Shown one piece after another: positions 36,294-44,328 of a stretch of DNA of 64,000 nt (its first letter is position 1; each line of letters starts with the position of its first letter). This stretch comes from Companilactobacillus versmoldensis DSM 14857 = KCTC 3814 (GTDB lineage: Bacteria > Bacillota > Bacilli > Lactobacillales > Lactobacillaceae). The position numbers and the translations under genes are program-made. The stretch spans positions 62,001 through 126,000 of the forward strand of contig NZ_AZFA01000002.1 in the NCBI RefSeq assembly GCF_001434295.1. Direction: 5' to 3'. The notes below the pieces were generated by a model. It searched no databases. It saw nothing but the letters and a program-made list of their open reading frames with translations, and was not told where the DNA came from.

Positions 36294-36483
36294 GAAACGT
36301 GCAACAAAAGGCAGCTTATTCCGCTTGACGCATCTATGACTACCCCCAACCTTTCATATTGTCGAAACGTGCTCCAAAAGACAATTTGTTCCGCTTAACG
36401 TTAAAAAGCCCGTTATTCCAAAACCAGGAATAACAGGCTTTTTCTCGTTAATGCTCGCAAATCAACCGTCTTTTGGAGCATTC
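36294..36483. repeat. Compound repeat: two direct copies, a hairpin and an inverted copy
   Basis: Copy A (36294-36330) and copy B (36364-36400), 37 bp each, agree in about 30 positions; both begin GAAACGTGC and end TTCCGCTTRACG, exactly 70 bp apart. A hairpin with stem AAAAAGCC-GTTATTCC (36403-36443) follows, and then an inverted third copy sharing the 13-bp core TGCTCCAAAAGAC (36445-36483). Copy B and the inverted copy enclose the hairpin, so the region can fold as one nested structure. Confidence 0.75.
36403..36443. terminator. Terminator behind the YczE-like gene
   Basis: Stem AAAAAGCC-GTTATTCC with GGAATAAC-GGCTTTTT around loop AAAACCA; U-tract on the minus strand, also T5 on the plus strand. 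It is the core of the compound repeat and lies 46 bp beyond the gene's stop codon. Confidence 0.8.
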
Positions 36484-36488
36484 TTTTT

Positions 36489-37157
36489 TCATTCTCTATT
36501 TTCAAATTTGATTTTAAAATTATGTTTCAACCGAGGCCAAACTAGTTTATCTGAGGTGGCGATGAACACTCCGTTAAACAAGATTGACACTAACGTAGCA
36601 ATATTGATCGAATATATTTGGTGAGTAAAGATAAAGGCTACAATGACAACGATGGTTGGTGGGATAAAGTCAATGATCTGGGCTGCGGTCGAATTACCTT
36701 TTAGATAATGGAAACGCAGGATATTAGTTGTATCATCATTTGGATGCATGACGATGTTAGCCCGTTGATACAATGAAATAGCCACGCAGAAACAAATGAT
36801 ACTTAGGATTGCTATCAATGCTCTTGGAAAGATTGGTAATTTGGGAATACCCATGAACTCGAACAGCATCGTAAATAGGTCAATAAAGTAACTGTAAAAT
36901 GAAACGAATAAAATCTGACCTATAAAACGCTTCACATCGACTCGATGGATCAAGAATTGGTTGGTCAAAGCATTCAGTACACCGATAATAAACAAGACCA
37001 ATCCGGTATCTACTCCCAGCCACTGGTTCAAATTTACGGCTGAGGCGGTCCAAATACCACTTCCCATATTTGATGAAATACAAAGTCCATTGCCCAAAGC
37101 ATTAAGGACTAAGCCGAGGATCAAACCAATGAATCTGACTCCAAATGAATTTTTGAT
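36489..37157 (-). CDS. YczE/YyaS-like membrane protein with apparent ATC start
   Basis: A membrane protein with five predicted helices, resembling the YczE/YyaS family (VLNALGNGLCISSNMGSGIWTA, later DDTTNILRF); function unknown. The expected N-terminus K-N-S-F-G-V-R-F-I-G-L is encoded upstream of the first canonical codon (TTG 37124), which would cut into the first helix. AGGGAGTGA lies upstream, but the codon at start distance is ATC (37157) or ATT (37160), and an in-frame TGA stands just before. So the gene uses a rare start or has lost its ATG. With ATC the protein has 222 residues. Confidence 0.72.
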   Translation of the reverse strand: MKNSFGVRFIGLILGLVLNALGNGLCISSNMGSGIWTASAVNLNQWLGVDTGLVLFIIGVLNALTNQFLIHRVDVKRFIGQILFVSFYSYFIDLFTMLFEFMGIPKLPIFPRALIAILSIICFCVAISLYQRANIVMHPNDDTTNILRFHYLKGNSTAAQIIDFIPPTIVVIVAFIFTHQIYSINIATLVSILFNGVFIATSDKLVWPRLKHNFKIKFENRE

Positions 37158-37208
37158 AATACTTCACTCCCTACTTGTTATCATTCCCCTACAAAATAAT
37201 ACAAGTGA

Positions 37209-38165
37209 TTATTCAACTGAAATAACGACCTTACCAATACTCTGACCACTTTCTAAGTAAGCATGGGCAACATCAACTTGATCTAGATGATAAATTTTTG
37301 TTGGCGATACGTCCACGTGACGTTCTTCAATCAAATTCAACATATCATGGATCCAAGAAAGATTGACATCACCCGAAGAAAATGACGTTAAGTAACGATT
37401 ATTGGGGATCATAGGAATGGGGTCAAAGTTTTTGATGTCCCAAACACCACCTAATTCTCCAGTTGAACTTACGATACCGTTAAATGCTAACGCAGCCAGA
37501 GAATTTTTCAAGGTCTTGGGACCAATCAATTCCAAAATTTTGTCAAATTTCAATTCTGTCTGTAATTTATCATCTTTATCAAGGATCACATCGTCAAAGC
37601 CTTTGTTTAATAAGAGCTCTTTTTTGGCAATCTCACGCGTAGTTCCGGTCACATGGATATTTCGGTCGACCGCTTTGGCCAATTTAGCTGCTGCTATCCC
37701 GACACCACTAGTCCCACCGCGGACTAATAACGAGTCACCTTGTGACAGCCGCAGTCCAGTCAATGCACCATAAGCAGTGTAATAAGTTTCCGGAATGGCT
37801 GCTAAATCAGTCCAACTTAGATTTGAATTGATCGGATAAATCTGTTCATTGGGCAATAAAACGTATTCGGCATAACCGCCATCAAAATCACGCCCCATCT
37901 CACCCATCAATGACATGATTGTTTGACCGACTGGCAAATGTTCTGGATCTGTGGTCTTAGCAATTTCACCAACGCACTCGATCCCTAAGATCCTTGGAAA
38001 AGAAACTGTAGGAGATTTGCCTTGACGAGTGAAGATCTCTGAATGGTTGACCCCAAATGCCTTGACCTTGACTAAACTCCAGCCTGGCTTTACTTGAGGA
38101 GTAGGAATTTCTTGATATTTTAGGGCTTCTGGCCCTCCTGGATGTTCAACAACAACTGCTTTCAT
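37209..38165 (-). CDS. Zinc-independent alcohol dehydrogenase/quinone oxidoreductase (MDR)
   Basis: A 318-residue medium-chain reductase of the quinone-oxidoreductase (QOR) type. The N-terminal MKAVVVEHPGGPEALKYQEI and VNHSEIFTRQG, and the nucleotide-binding LLVRGGTSGVGIAAAKLAKA, are typical; the zinc-ligand cysteines of alcohol dehydrogenases are missing. It probably reduces quinones or enals with NADPH. It starts 10 bp after the next NmrA-like gene, and the two are likely cotranscribed as a redox pair. Confidence 0.9.
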   Translation of the reverse strand: MKAVVVEHPGGPEALKYQEIPTPQVKPGWSLVKVKAFGVNHSEIFTRQGKSPTVSFPRILGIECVGEIAKTTDPEHLPVGQTIMSLMGEMGRDFDGGYAEYVLLPNEQIYPINSNLSWTDLAAIPETYYTAYGALTGLRLSQGDSLLVRGGTSGVGIAAAKLAKAVDRNIHVTGTTREIAKKELLLNKGFDDVILDKDDKLQTELKFDKILELIGPKTLKNSLAALAFNGIVSSTGELGGVWDIKNFDPIPMIPNNRYLTSFSSGDVNLSWIHDMLNLIEERHVDVSPTKIYHLDQVDVAHAYLESGQSIGKVVISVE

Positions 38166-38175
38166 GGCGTTCCTC

Positions 38176-39036
38176 CTATTGTGAATATTCTTCAGTCAAA
38201 AATTGACTTAATTCAGTGGCCTTTTGACCAGTGATATGTTGATAATCATCACTTAATTCGTCCAACAGACCCATAGCACCAGCTTGATACATTGAGGCCA
38301 ACATCAAACCTCCACCGTCTTCGTTATAAGTCTGAGCAAACTCATCTGAAGTCATCGGTTGATAGCCGATCTCATGACCACTTACTTGCGTCAAAACTTG
38401 TCCCAATTGGTCCATTGTGTAGTTTCTAGATTGTGTCAAAGTATAGATTTTTTGTGAGACTAAAAGCTTTGGTTCAGTCGCGACTTTTGCAAAAGCTTTG
38501 GCACTGTCTTGCAAACTGATGAAACTCAAAGCTTGGTCTGACATTGGATAAACTACATGTCCTCTTTGAATCAATTCTGGCAAATATGGTACCAAGGGAT
38601 CGGCGTACAAAGCATTGCGAATGACAGTATACTTCAAGCCGGTCTCCGCTAATCTTCGTGGCAGATACCCGTAAAAGGCCGACATGGAAAATGGATTATT
38701 GACTTGATCAGCAATGAAACCCATCGCTAGAAAATGGCCAACTTTTGTTGCCTCTGCCGCTGTGATAACTTTTTCTAATTCTTTGATCCGTTCAAAGCTA
38801 GTAGAACTTTTACTTGGTATGTAAATAAAGACATCGGTATCTGACAACAATCTTTGCAAACTCGTTTCATCAAAGAAATCGAATCCTTGAACATCGAACC
38901 CGTTCTTGATTAAATCAGTGGCCTTCTTAACCGTATGAACGCCGACACGAATATCGGTAATTGGTACTACTTTACTTAATTTTTCAACGATTTGTGAACC
39001 TAAATGTCCAGTACCGCCAGTAACGGTATATCTCAT
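38176..39036 (-). CDS. NmrA-like NAD(P)H-binding oxidoreductase (QOR2-like)
   Basis: A 286-residue atypical SDR. TVTGGTGHLGSQIVEKL is the nucleotide-binding loop, DVFIYIPSKS and FYGYLPRRLAETGLKYTVIRNALYADPL belong to the QOR2/YtfG group of NADPH:quinone reductases. No YxxxK catalytic pair is evident, as usual in this branch. It precedes the MDR gene by 10 bp, and AGGGGGAGCAG lies before the ATG. Quinone or disulphide stress may be the context; this is inference. Confidence 0.85.
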   Translation of the reverse strand: MRYTVTGGTGHLGSQIVEKLSKVVPITDIRVGVHTVKKATDLIKNGFDVQGFDFFDETSLQRLLSDTDVFIYIPSKSSTSFERIKELEKVITAAEATKVGHFLAMGFIADQVNNPFSMSAFYGYLPRRLAETGLKYTVIRNALYADPLVPYLPELIQRGHVVYPMSDQALSFISLQDSAKAFAKVATEPKLLVSQKIYTLTQSRNYTMDQLGQVLTQVSGHEIGYQPMTSDEFAQTYNEDGGGLMLASMYQAGAMGLLDELSDDYQHITGQKATELSQFLTEEYSQ

Positions 39037-39091
39037 TTTCTGCTCCCCCTTTGAACAATGTACTAATAACTATTTAAAATCATATTGATAA

Positions 39092-39637
39092 TCAATATTT
39101 CATTTTCTGCAAATAAGCGTTACTCCCAGAATAATTTTGAACATAATCTGAGTATGAATCGTAGACACGATTGTCAAAACAAGTTAGTAACACATCCATG
39201 TCATAATCTGAATTATCATTCAGCCAAGTGCTAGTCGTAGTTAAAGCAATCACGGCTGCTTTATCCAGCGGATAGCCATATACGCCAGTCGAAATAGCTG
39301 AAAAGGCCACACTATGTAAATCTTTTTGGCGTGCTAGATCCAGTGAATTTCGATAGCAATTGGTCAGCATCTCTTTATCCTTGGCTTTACCTGAATAAAC
39401 TGGGCCAACAGTATGGATAACAAATTTAGAAGGTAAATTATATCCTTTGGTGATCTTAGCTTCACCAGTTTGACAACCGTTGAGTGTCTTACACTCCTCT
39501 AACAATTGTGGACCAGCGGCTTTGTGGATCGCTCCGTCGACACCTCCACCACCTAACAAACTTTTGTTGGCAGCATTGACGATTGCATCATATGGTACTT
39601 GTGTTATATCAGAAATCTCGAATTGTAAACTACTCAT
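39092..39637 (-). CDS. Macro-domain protein (O-acetyl-ADP-ribose deacetylase type)
   Basis: A 181-residue macro domain of the YmdB/MacroD type. The ADP-ribose-binding motifs are [26 protein letters not shown] at residues 18-43 and [15 protein letters not shown] near 115. Such enzymes remove ADP-ribose from proteins or deacetylate O-acetyl-ADP-ribose. It stands 55 bp before the NmrA-like and MDR reductase genes on the same strand; a functional link with pyridine nucleotides is only speculative. The GGGATGAG ribosome site lies directly before the ATG. Confidence 0.9.
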   Translation of the reverse strand: MSSLQFEISDITQVPYDAIVNAANKSLLGGGGVDGAIHKAAGPQLLEECKTLNGCQTGEAKITKGYNLPSKFVIHTVGPVYSGKAKDKEMLTNCYRNSLDLARQKDLHSVAFSAISTGVYGYPLDKAAVIALTTTSTWLNDNSDYDMDVLLTCFDNRVYDSYSDYVQNYSGSNAYLQKMKY

Positions 39638-39705
39638 CTACTCATCCCCATCCGTTTAATCTTATTTTAATACTTTTTGAAAAAATGTTTCATAAAATAT
39701 TGATT

Positions 39706-39743
39706 ATAAAAAGAGGGTGCTAATTCAAATTGAATTAGTACCC
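39706..39743 (-). terminator. Terminator of the second WxL cluster
   Basis: Stem GGGTGCTAATTCA with TGAATTAGTACCC (one mismatch) and a U5-containing tail on the minus strand. It lies 25 bp after the DUF916 gene stop. Confidence 0.78.
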
Positions 39744-39767
39744 AAATATTTGTGATTCATTTATTGA

Positions 39768-40802
39768 TCAATGTCGACGTTTTGATTGATTCTTTTGATT
39801 CAAGTAGATGATGATTGCTAGCAGGATAATGACGATGATCACTGCTACTAAGATCCAAATGAAATAATTTGGTCCTTGTTTAACATCTACCGCCGACTTG
39901 TTCAACTTGTTGGCATCTTTTTCGGTGATGACGAAATCTTTCGTAAAGTGCCAATGATATCTGCCCTTTTCAGCTGTCGCTTTAAGATCCAGAGTATACT
40001 TACCTGGTTTTAAGGCCTGTTCGTTAGTTCCGATTGGAAAGTCAAAATTACTGTTTGGCGCCATAGTCATATTATCTTTCTTATAGCTTATGACCTTATC
40101 TTTAGTACCACGTGTATGAACTTTCGCGTTAACAGAAACATCATGCATGATCGTAGGCTTGGTATTTTGTAAATTAGCCGTGACGTAATTTCGAGCATTA
40201 TATTGTTTGGCTTTGACGCCGAGCAATTTCATTTGTGGAGCAACGTAATCTTCATTGCTTTGTAGCTGCAACCCGATCACGTAAGCAAATTGATTACTGA
40301 TCGAAACGGCATTCTTAGATTTTTTTGAAGTCTTTTTGATCTGTTGGACCCGGACACCACCCAAGATAACACCTGTAAAGGATTTCTTAGGTACTTTCAA
40401 ATGAAAGGTATAGTCTTGACTGGTATTGGCCGGTACAGTGACTGTCTTTGGAGCTGGAACTAATTTTTCTAAATTATTAGTCAACGACTTATCAGCTTTA
40501 GCCCCATGAGTCGAATAATCGATCACACCATTACGATTAGTTCCTGCTCGATTGATTGAAACCCGAAATTTCTTGGCTTTTGAAGAATTATTATTGATCT
40601 TAACAGTTAGATCCTGGCCTTCACTAGGTTTTACTAACAAATCAAAATAGGTTTTTTCTTTGTCGATTTGGTTGTCAGCCTGAACTGCCGAGATATCAAA
40701 ATTCAAATTTTCGGCGTCGACTGTTTTGATATTATTGACCAAAAAACTCAACATTGCCACGGTAAAAATACTTACAATTAACCAAAATTTTTTCCTGATC
40801 AT
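39768..40802 (-). CDS. WxL-interacting surface protein (DUF916 and DUF3324)
   Basis: A 344-residue paralogue of the protein at 33396-34448, with the same order: signal peptide (about 1-30), DUF916 with DISAVQADNQIDKEKTYF and NNNSSKAKKFRVSINRAG, DUF3324 starting with LGGVRVQQI and containing PNSNFDFPIGTNEQALKPGKY, one membrane helix (about 312-333) and the basic QSKRRH end. It is the last gene of the canonical WxL cluster and probably tethers the two WxL proteins encoded before it. Confidence 0.92.
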   Translation of the reverse strand: MIRKKFWLIVSIFTVAMLSFLVNNIKTVDAENLNFDISAVQADNQIDKEKTYFDLLVKPSEGQDLTVKINNNSSKAKKFRVSINRAGTNRNGVIDYSTHGAKADKSLTNNLEKLVPAPKTVTVPANTSQDYTFHLKVPKKSFTGVILGGVRVQQIKKTSKKSKNAVSISNQFAYVIGLQLQSNEDYVAPQMKLLGVKAKQYNARNYVTANLQNTKPTIMHDVSVNAKVHTRGTKDKVISYKKDNMTMAPNSNFDFPIGTNEQALKPGKYTLDLKATAEKGRYHWHFTKDFVITEKDANKLNKSAVDVKQGPNYFIWILVAVIIVIILLAIIIYLNQKNQSKRRH

Positions 40803-40844
40803 GTTTATCTCCTCTCCCTAAACATCCTCTACTTCGAATAATAC

Positions 40845-41540
40845 TTATGTTGGCGCATTGGTCAAGGACCAACTTAAGGAACCGACATAATGATCAGCTT
40901 TTAAACCACTCAGATCATTTATCACCAAGGTTGTCGGTGAACTTTCAACTTGGTTGAAGCCTATCGTCCAAACGCTTTTACCAGAATTCACTGGTGCGGT
41001 GACAATATTTTCCCATTGTCCAAGAGGAATCCTAGTCGCCTTGACGTTTGGCGCTGAACTCACATTGGTCGACGGCTTTCTGATCATGATCGAGCCGAGA
41101 TATAAATAGCCGTCACCTATTACCGAGCCAGTTTGTTCACCGACTAAATAATCGGGACGCAATTGCAGAGTCCAGCCAGCTCCATTTCCTCGACCATCAG
41201 TTATCTGTGCCATCGCATGGGTGTTTAAAGCTGTAGCTGTCAAACCGCCATTCCTTATCTCATGACTTCCAAAACGTAAGTTACTAACGTAATCTAAGGT
41301 CAATTGACCTACTGAACCTGTTCCTTTATTATCAGGATCTGCTGGATCGCCTGGATAAGGATCATCAGGATCATAGGGATCCCAAATATCGTTAGGACCA
41401 TCCGGTTCAGGACCATCAAGCAAACCAACTGTAGCCTTAGTCGTTAGTGTATCTGAAGCTTTTACAGCTTGCCGGAATGCTGAAAAGGACAATAGTGCAC
41501 CAATCAGTATTCCGCCAAATAGCTTGTGACTGAGTCGCAT
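40845..41540 (-). CDS. WxL-domain protein with acidic proline-rich linker
   Basis: A 231-residue secreted protein. Signal peptide of about 28 residues; then a repetitive linker rich in Asp and Pro (WDPYDPDDPYPGDPADPD) before the WxL domain with LTLDYVSNLRFGSHEI, GAGWTLQLRPD and GSLSWSLTNAP. This linker is typical of the larger of two WxL proteins in such clusters. It is the third gene in the second WxL operon, 41 bp after the smaller WxL gene. Confidence 0.92.
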   Translation of the reverse strand: MRLSHKLFGGILIGALLSFSAFRQAVKASDTLTTKATVGLLDGPEPDGPNDIWDPYDPDDPYPGDPADPDNKGTGSVGQLTLDYVSNLRFGSHEIRNGGLTATALNTHAMAQITDGRGNGAGWTLQLRPDYLVGEQTGSVIGDGYLYLGSIMIRKPSTNVSSAPNVKATRIPLGQWENIVTAPVNSGKSVWTIGFNQVESSPTTLVINDLSGLKADHYVGSLSWSLTNAPT

Positions 41541-41581
41541 TATTGTCCTTTCTTAAAATGTATTTGTTATATCAAATTAAT

Positions 41582-42187
41582 TTATGAAGCGGAAGGTGCA
41601 TCCTGAATTTCCCAAGTAATGGCCGCAGTATATGTTCCTTCTGAATTACCATCCGGGATATGCAAAACGGCTGAAGTGTCATTTGGTGAAAATACACTAG
41701 TCCAAGCAACCAGACCTCCACCAGGATTAGCATGGAAAATTGGGGTGTCTGCTGAATTTAATTGAACCGTGTCTGAGATCGGAGCGGTCGAAATATTATT
41801 GCTATCTTCTGCTTGCGACTCTCCCTTCAATGTTAGATAAGCACCATTCAAAGCATTACCACTAAGATCATCAAAATTTTTTGCACGAGCTGTAACGACC
41901 CAACCACTTTGTAATCCTGGATTCTCAACTCTTAAATTATCGACGACAGTTGCTGCTTGCAGATTCATCGCTGCAGCACCAATCGTATGAGTCCCAAAGT
42001 CAAACTCTGGCGCATTGGTCAATTTATATTGTGCGTTATTTTCGTCGACCTCTAGATTAACGTTTGCGTCAGTTTGACCATTTGAACCGTTATCGATCGT
42101 AGCGGCTGACGCAACGCCTACTCCTGCAGTTGAGATTCCCATAATTGCTGCACCTAAAATTGCTGACACCCTAATCAAATTTTTCAT
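41582..42187 (-). CDS. WxL-domain cell-surface protein
   Basis: A 201-residue secreted protein with a signal peptide of about 28 residues (ending near GVASAA) and a WxL domain covering most of the rest: PEFDFGTHTIG, LQSGWVVTARAKNFDD and AAITWEIQDAPS. AAGGAGAAATACTA precedes the ATG, which lies inside the end of the LPXTG gene (17-nt overlap), so translation is coupled. Confidence 0.92.
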   Translation of the reverse strand: MKNLIRVSAILGAAIMGISTAGVGVASAATIDNGSNGQTDANVNLEVDENNAQYKLTNAPEFDFGTHTIGAAAMNLQAATVVDNLRVENPGLQSGWVVTARAKNFDDLSGNALNGAYLTLKGESQAEDSNNISTAPISDTVQLNSADTPIFHANPGGGLVAWTSVFSPNDTSAVLHIPDGNSEGTYTAAITWEIQDAPSAS

Positions 42188-42581
42188 TAGTATTTCTCCT
42201 TCTCCTGTTTTTAAATAGTAGAAATATCATCCACATGACTAAACTTAAGATCAAAACTAATAGTCCCAAAAGGACACCTTGTTGTAGATTACCGGTCTGT
42301 GGTAACAAGCCAGAGAGTGCTGTCTTGGGTTGACTACTTGTTACATCAGTGCCGGGAGCTTTAGTAATCTGATTATTCCCACCATTATTTCCATTTGAAA
42401 CATTGCCACCTGACCCTCCTGAACCAGCTGACGTATCGCCATCACCATTCAAATCATGTTGAGTTAAGGTGATGTCATAATAACTAGACTGTGAATCTGC
42501 CTTGACGATCGTTGGTTGCAACTGCCAAAGCATCAATATTGGAATCAGTAAAACGAAACAATATTTAACTATTCGCCACAT
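42171..42581 (-). CDS. Small LPXTG-anchored surface protein
   Basis: A 136-residue protein with signal peptide (about 1-28), a Gly/Asn/Ser-rich low-complexity region (SAGSGGSGGNVSNGNNGG), the sortase signal LPQTG near residue 93, a membrane helix and the basic tail KNRRRR. Sortase A should attach it to the wall. ATG 42581 follows AAGGAGG; the longer frame to 42602 has no site. It heads the operon LPXTG - WxL - WxL - DUF916, the canonical order for WxL clusters. Confidence 0.9.
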   Translation of the reverse strand: MWRIVKYCFVLLIPILMLWQLQPTIVKADSQSSYYDITLTQHDLNGDGDTSAGSGGSGGNVSNGNNGGNNQITKAPGTDVTSSQPKTALSGLLPQTGNLQQGVLLGLLVLILSLVMWMIFLLFKNRRRRNTNEKFD

Positions 42582-42985
42582 TACAACCTCCTTATAGACC
42601 AATTATTAAATCAAAAAAATAGTCGATTATTTTATTCAATAATAATTGGCAATAATTGGTGCTTATTTAATTCATCAAGATTATACTATAATTCTATACT
42701 GCTTGGCTATGTTACCGCATTCATTTTTTGAAAAATATTCTTTTAAAAATGAATTTCATAAAGTTACATAAAAATGTTAAACATTTGAATGATTTTTCTA
42801 TACCAATTAACATTTATATTGCTGATTTGCTTATAACAGTTCAAATTCGGCGATATCAATAGTCTAAAGATAGAATTTATTTTGTAATTTTTTGCTTAAA
42901 ATAGCCATGATTTAACTCAAAATAAAGGCAGATATCTCTATTCAGAAATACCTGCCTAACGTTTTTATTTATAATATGACCTCTT
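42582..42985. other. Intergenic region upstream of the second WxL cluster
   Basis: About 400 bp of very AT-rich sequence. It holds the terminator of the 59-aa gene (42919-42957) and the upstream region of the WxL operon, where a perfect minus-strand TATAAT lies near 42682-42687 without a good -35. The frame 42877-43101 overlaps the real 59-aa gene in another phase and is not supported. Confidence 0.5.
42919..42957 (-). terminator. Terminator of the oxidoreductase/59-aa gene unit
   Basis: Minus-strand stem AGGCAGGTAT with ATATCTGCCT around a 12-nt loop, followed by UUUAUUUU. Confidence 0.72.
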
Positions 42986-43165
42986 TTACCAATTGTCATG
43001 ATTCCAAAGTCTTCCATCCAACTCGCCCTGGATTTGTTCAGTCCGTTTTTGCTGTTCTTTGATGACCGATTGCAAGGCGTACAAGAAAGCCCGGTCTTCA
43101 TATTCCGGTTGCTTTTTTGCCAAAGCTTTGACCTGTTCTACTAACCAAATATTTTGATTACTCAA
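42986..43165 (-). CDS. Small 59-residue protein coupled to the oxidoreductase gene
   Basis: A short frame that starts with TTG at 43165-43163, overlapping the stop of the oxidoreductase gene, with GGGGAGG 9 nt upstream. The product (LSNQNIWLVEQVKALAKKQ to the end DGRLWNHDNW) is helical and charged, with a likely coiled segment FLYALQSVIKEQQKRTEQI. Codon use and a terminator just behind support it. I know no function; it may assist or regulate the oxidoreductase. Confidence 0.7.
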   Translation of the reverse strand: MSNQNIWLVEQVKALAKKQPEYEDRAFLYALQSVIKEQQKRTEQIQGELDGRLWNHDNW

Positions 43166-43859
43166 GATTATCGTCCTCCCCTTGCTTGATCATTTTTAAA
43201 GTATCGTTCAGTTGATCCAACTGCTCGATCTGTTGTTCAAAGGTATCAGCAATTAAATTACCAGTGGTCTGGTCGTTCACCGACAAATTTTCGACGAACT
43301 TGGCTAAATTGTTTTTAAACCACTCTTGGCGATTAGTTAGGGAGTCAGGTTGGGGTTGATCCAAGTATCTTTGATAATCAATCAATAATTGCATTTGTTG
43401 ATTCTCAGTCTTATACCAAAATTGATCGACTAAAAAGTATGGTAAGACTTTCATCTTAGCACGATGAGCTAATGCACGGTACGGAGCTAAGATCTGATCG
43501 ATAGTGATATTTTCCAAACCACCGATTTGAAATTCCTTTTCAGGCATCCCTGTTGTGACCACGATTCCAAATTCCTTATCGGCCAAATGAAACTGCTGAT
43601 CACCATAAACGAAGTTTTGACTCATTACAGTATCGATCCACTGTTTTAATCCTGATGGTGCAGCATACCAGTATAATGGGAACTGAAAAATTATCCGATC
43701 AGCGGATTGGAGTAATTCCCGCTCATGCTCGATGGCAATTTTATCGTGTGCTTCAACATGATGCCATTCGGCATTCATAAACTCGGCTCCCTTTTTTAAA
43801 AACTGCTGAGTCTGCGAATTGGCAATATCTGGATGTGAAACTACTACTAAAGTTTTGAT
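43158..43859 (-). CDS. NAD(P)H-dependent flavodoxin-like oxidoreductase with apparent ATC start
   Basis: A flavodoxin-fold oxidoreductase of the YwrO/KefF/NQO group that reduces quinones or nitro compounds with FMN or FAD. The core motif IIFQFPLYWYAAPSGLKQWIDTV and the TGMPEKEFQIGG loop are typical. The essential first strand TLVVVSHPDIANSQTQQFL is encoded upstream of the first ATG (43778), and the codon where the start is expected, after AAGGTGATCAC, is ATC (43859-43857), followed by AAA. No ATG, GTG or TTG is in frame there. With ATC the protein has 233 residues; with ATG 43778 it would lack the FMN-binding loop. Confidence 0.82.
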   Translation of the reverse strand: MKTLVVVSHPDIANSQTQQFLKKGAEFMNAEWHHVEAHDKIAIEHERELLQSADRIIFQFPLYWYAAPSGLKQWIDTVMSQNFVYGDQQFHLADKEFGIVVTTGMPEKEFQIGGLENITIDQILAPYRALAHRAKMKVLPYFLVDQFWYKTENQQMQLLIDYQRYLDQPQPDSLTNRQEWFKNNLAKFVENLSVNDQTTGNLIADTFEQQIEQLDQLNDTLKMIKQGEDDNLE

Positions 43860-43995
43860 GTGATCACCTTCATTATTTGTTAATTTCAGAATAGCAGAAT
43901 TTTTCTTTTTTTTCAGCGAAATAACTCCCCAAAAGAGTTGAATTTTATGAATTTATTTATTAAGCTAATCTTGACTTAAGACTGGGGTGGATCTT

Positions 43996-44277
43996 ATGAA
44001 AAAATCACTTAGAAATACCATTGGAATCGCGGTTTTGGTGGTGGCTTTATTCTTGATTGGAACGGTCCAAACTGCTTCAGCTAGTGGCATTGTTTCAACA
44101 GCCAACAACATAGCAGTTACGAGACTCTATGATCAAAACGGAAATCTGATCAAAAACCATTCACTGGCCGCCAACACCAATTGGGTCGTTGGAAAGACTA
44201 TTACAATTGATGGGAATACTATTTATCAGGTTTCAACTAATGAGTATGTCAATGCTAGTGATGTCATTTTCCGCTAA
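43996..44277 (+). CDS. Small secreted SLAP-domain protein
   Basis: A 93-residue protein with a signal peptide (residues 1-30, cut near TASAS) and one SLAP-like domain (TRLYDQNGNLIKNHSLAAN, NTIYQVSTNEYVNASDV). SLAP domains bind the cell wall in lactobacilli. It is related to the C-terminus of the interrupted CAP-domain protein. ATG 43996 follows GGGGTGG. It is a single gene with a strong terminator. Confidence 0.82.
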   Translation: MKKSLRNTIGIAVLVVALFLIGTVQTASASGIVSTANNIAVTRLYDQNGNLIKNHSLAANTNWVVGKTITIDGNTIYQVSTNEYVNASDVIFR

Positions 44278-44285
44278 TGACCAGC

Positions 44286-44328
44286 AAAAAAATTCTGTGA
44301 TCAAAATTTGATCACAGAATTTTTTTTA
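44286..44328. terminator. Bidirectional terminator
   Basis: A stem of about 17 bp, AAAATTCTGTGATCAAA with its complement, with A5 and T8 flanks. It serves the SLAP gene and the converging aspartokinase gene. Confidence 0.9.

Noticed and set aside
42877-43101. Minus-strand frame of 74 codons
   Set aside because: It runs through the 59-aa gene in another phase and over its terminator; the TTG-started frame has the ribosome site and coding character.
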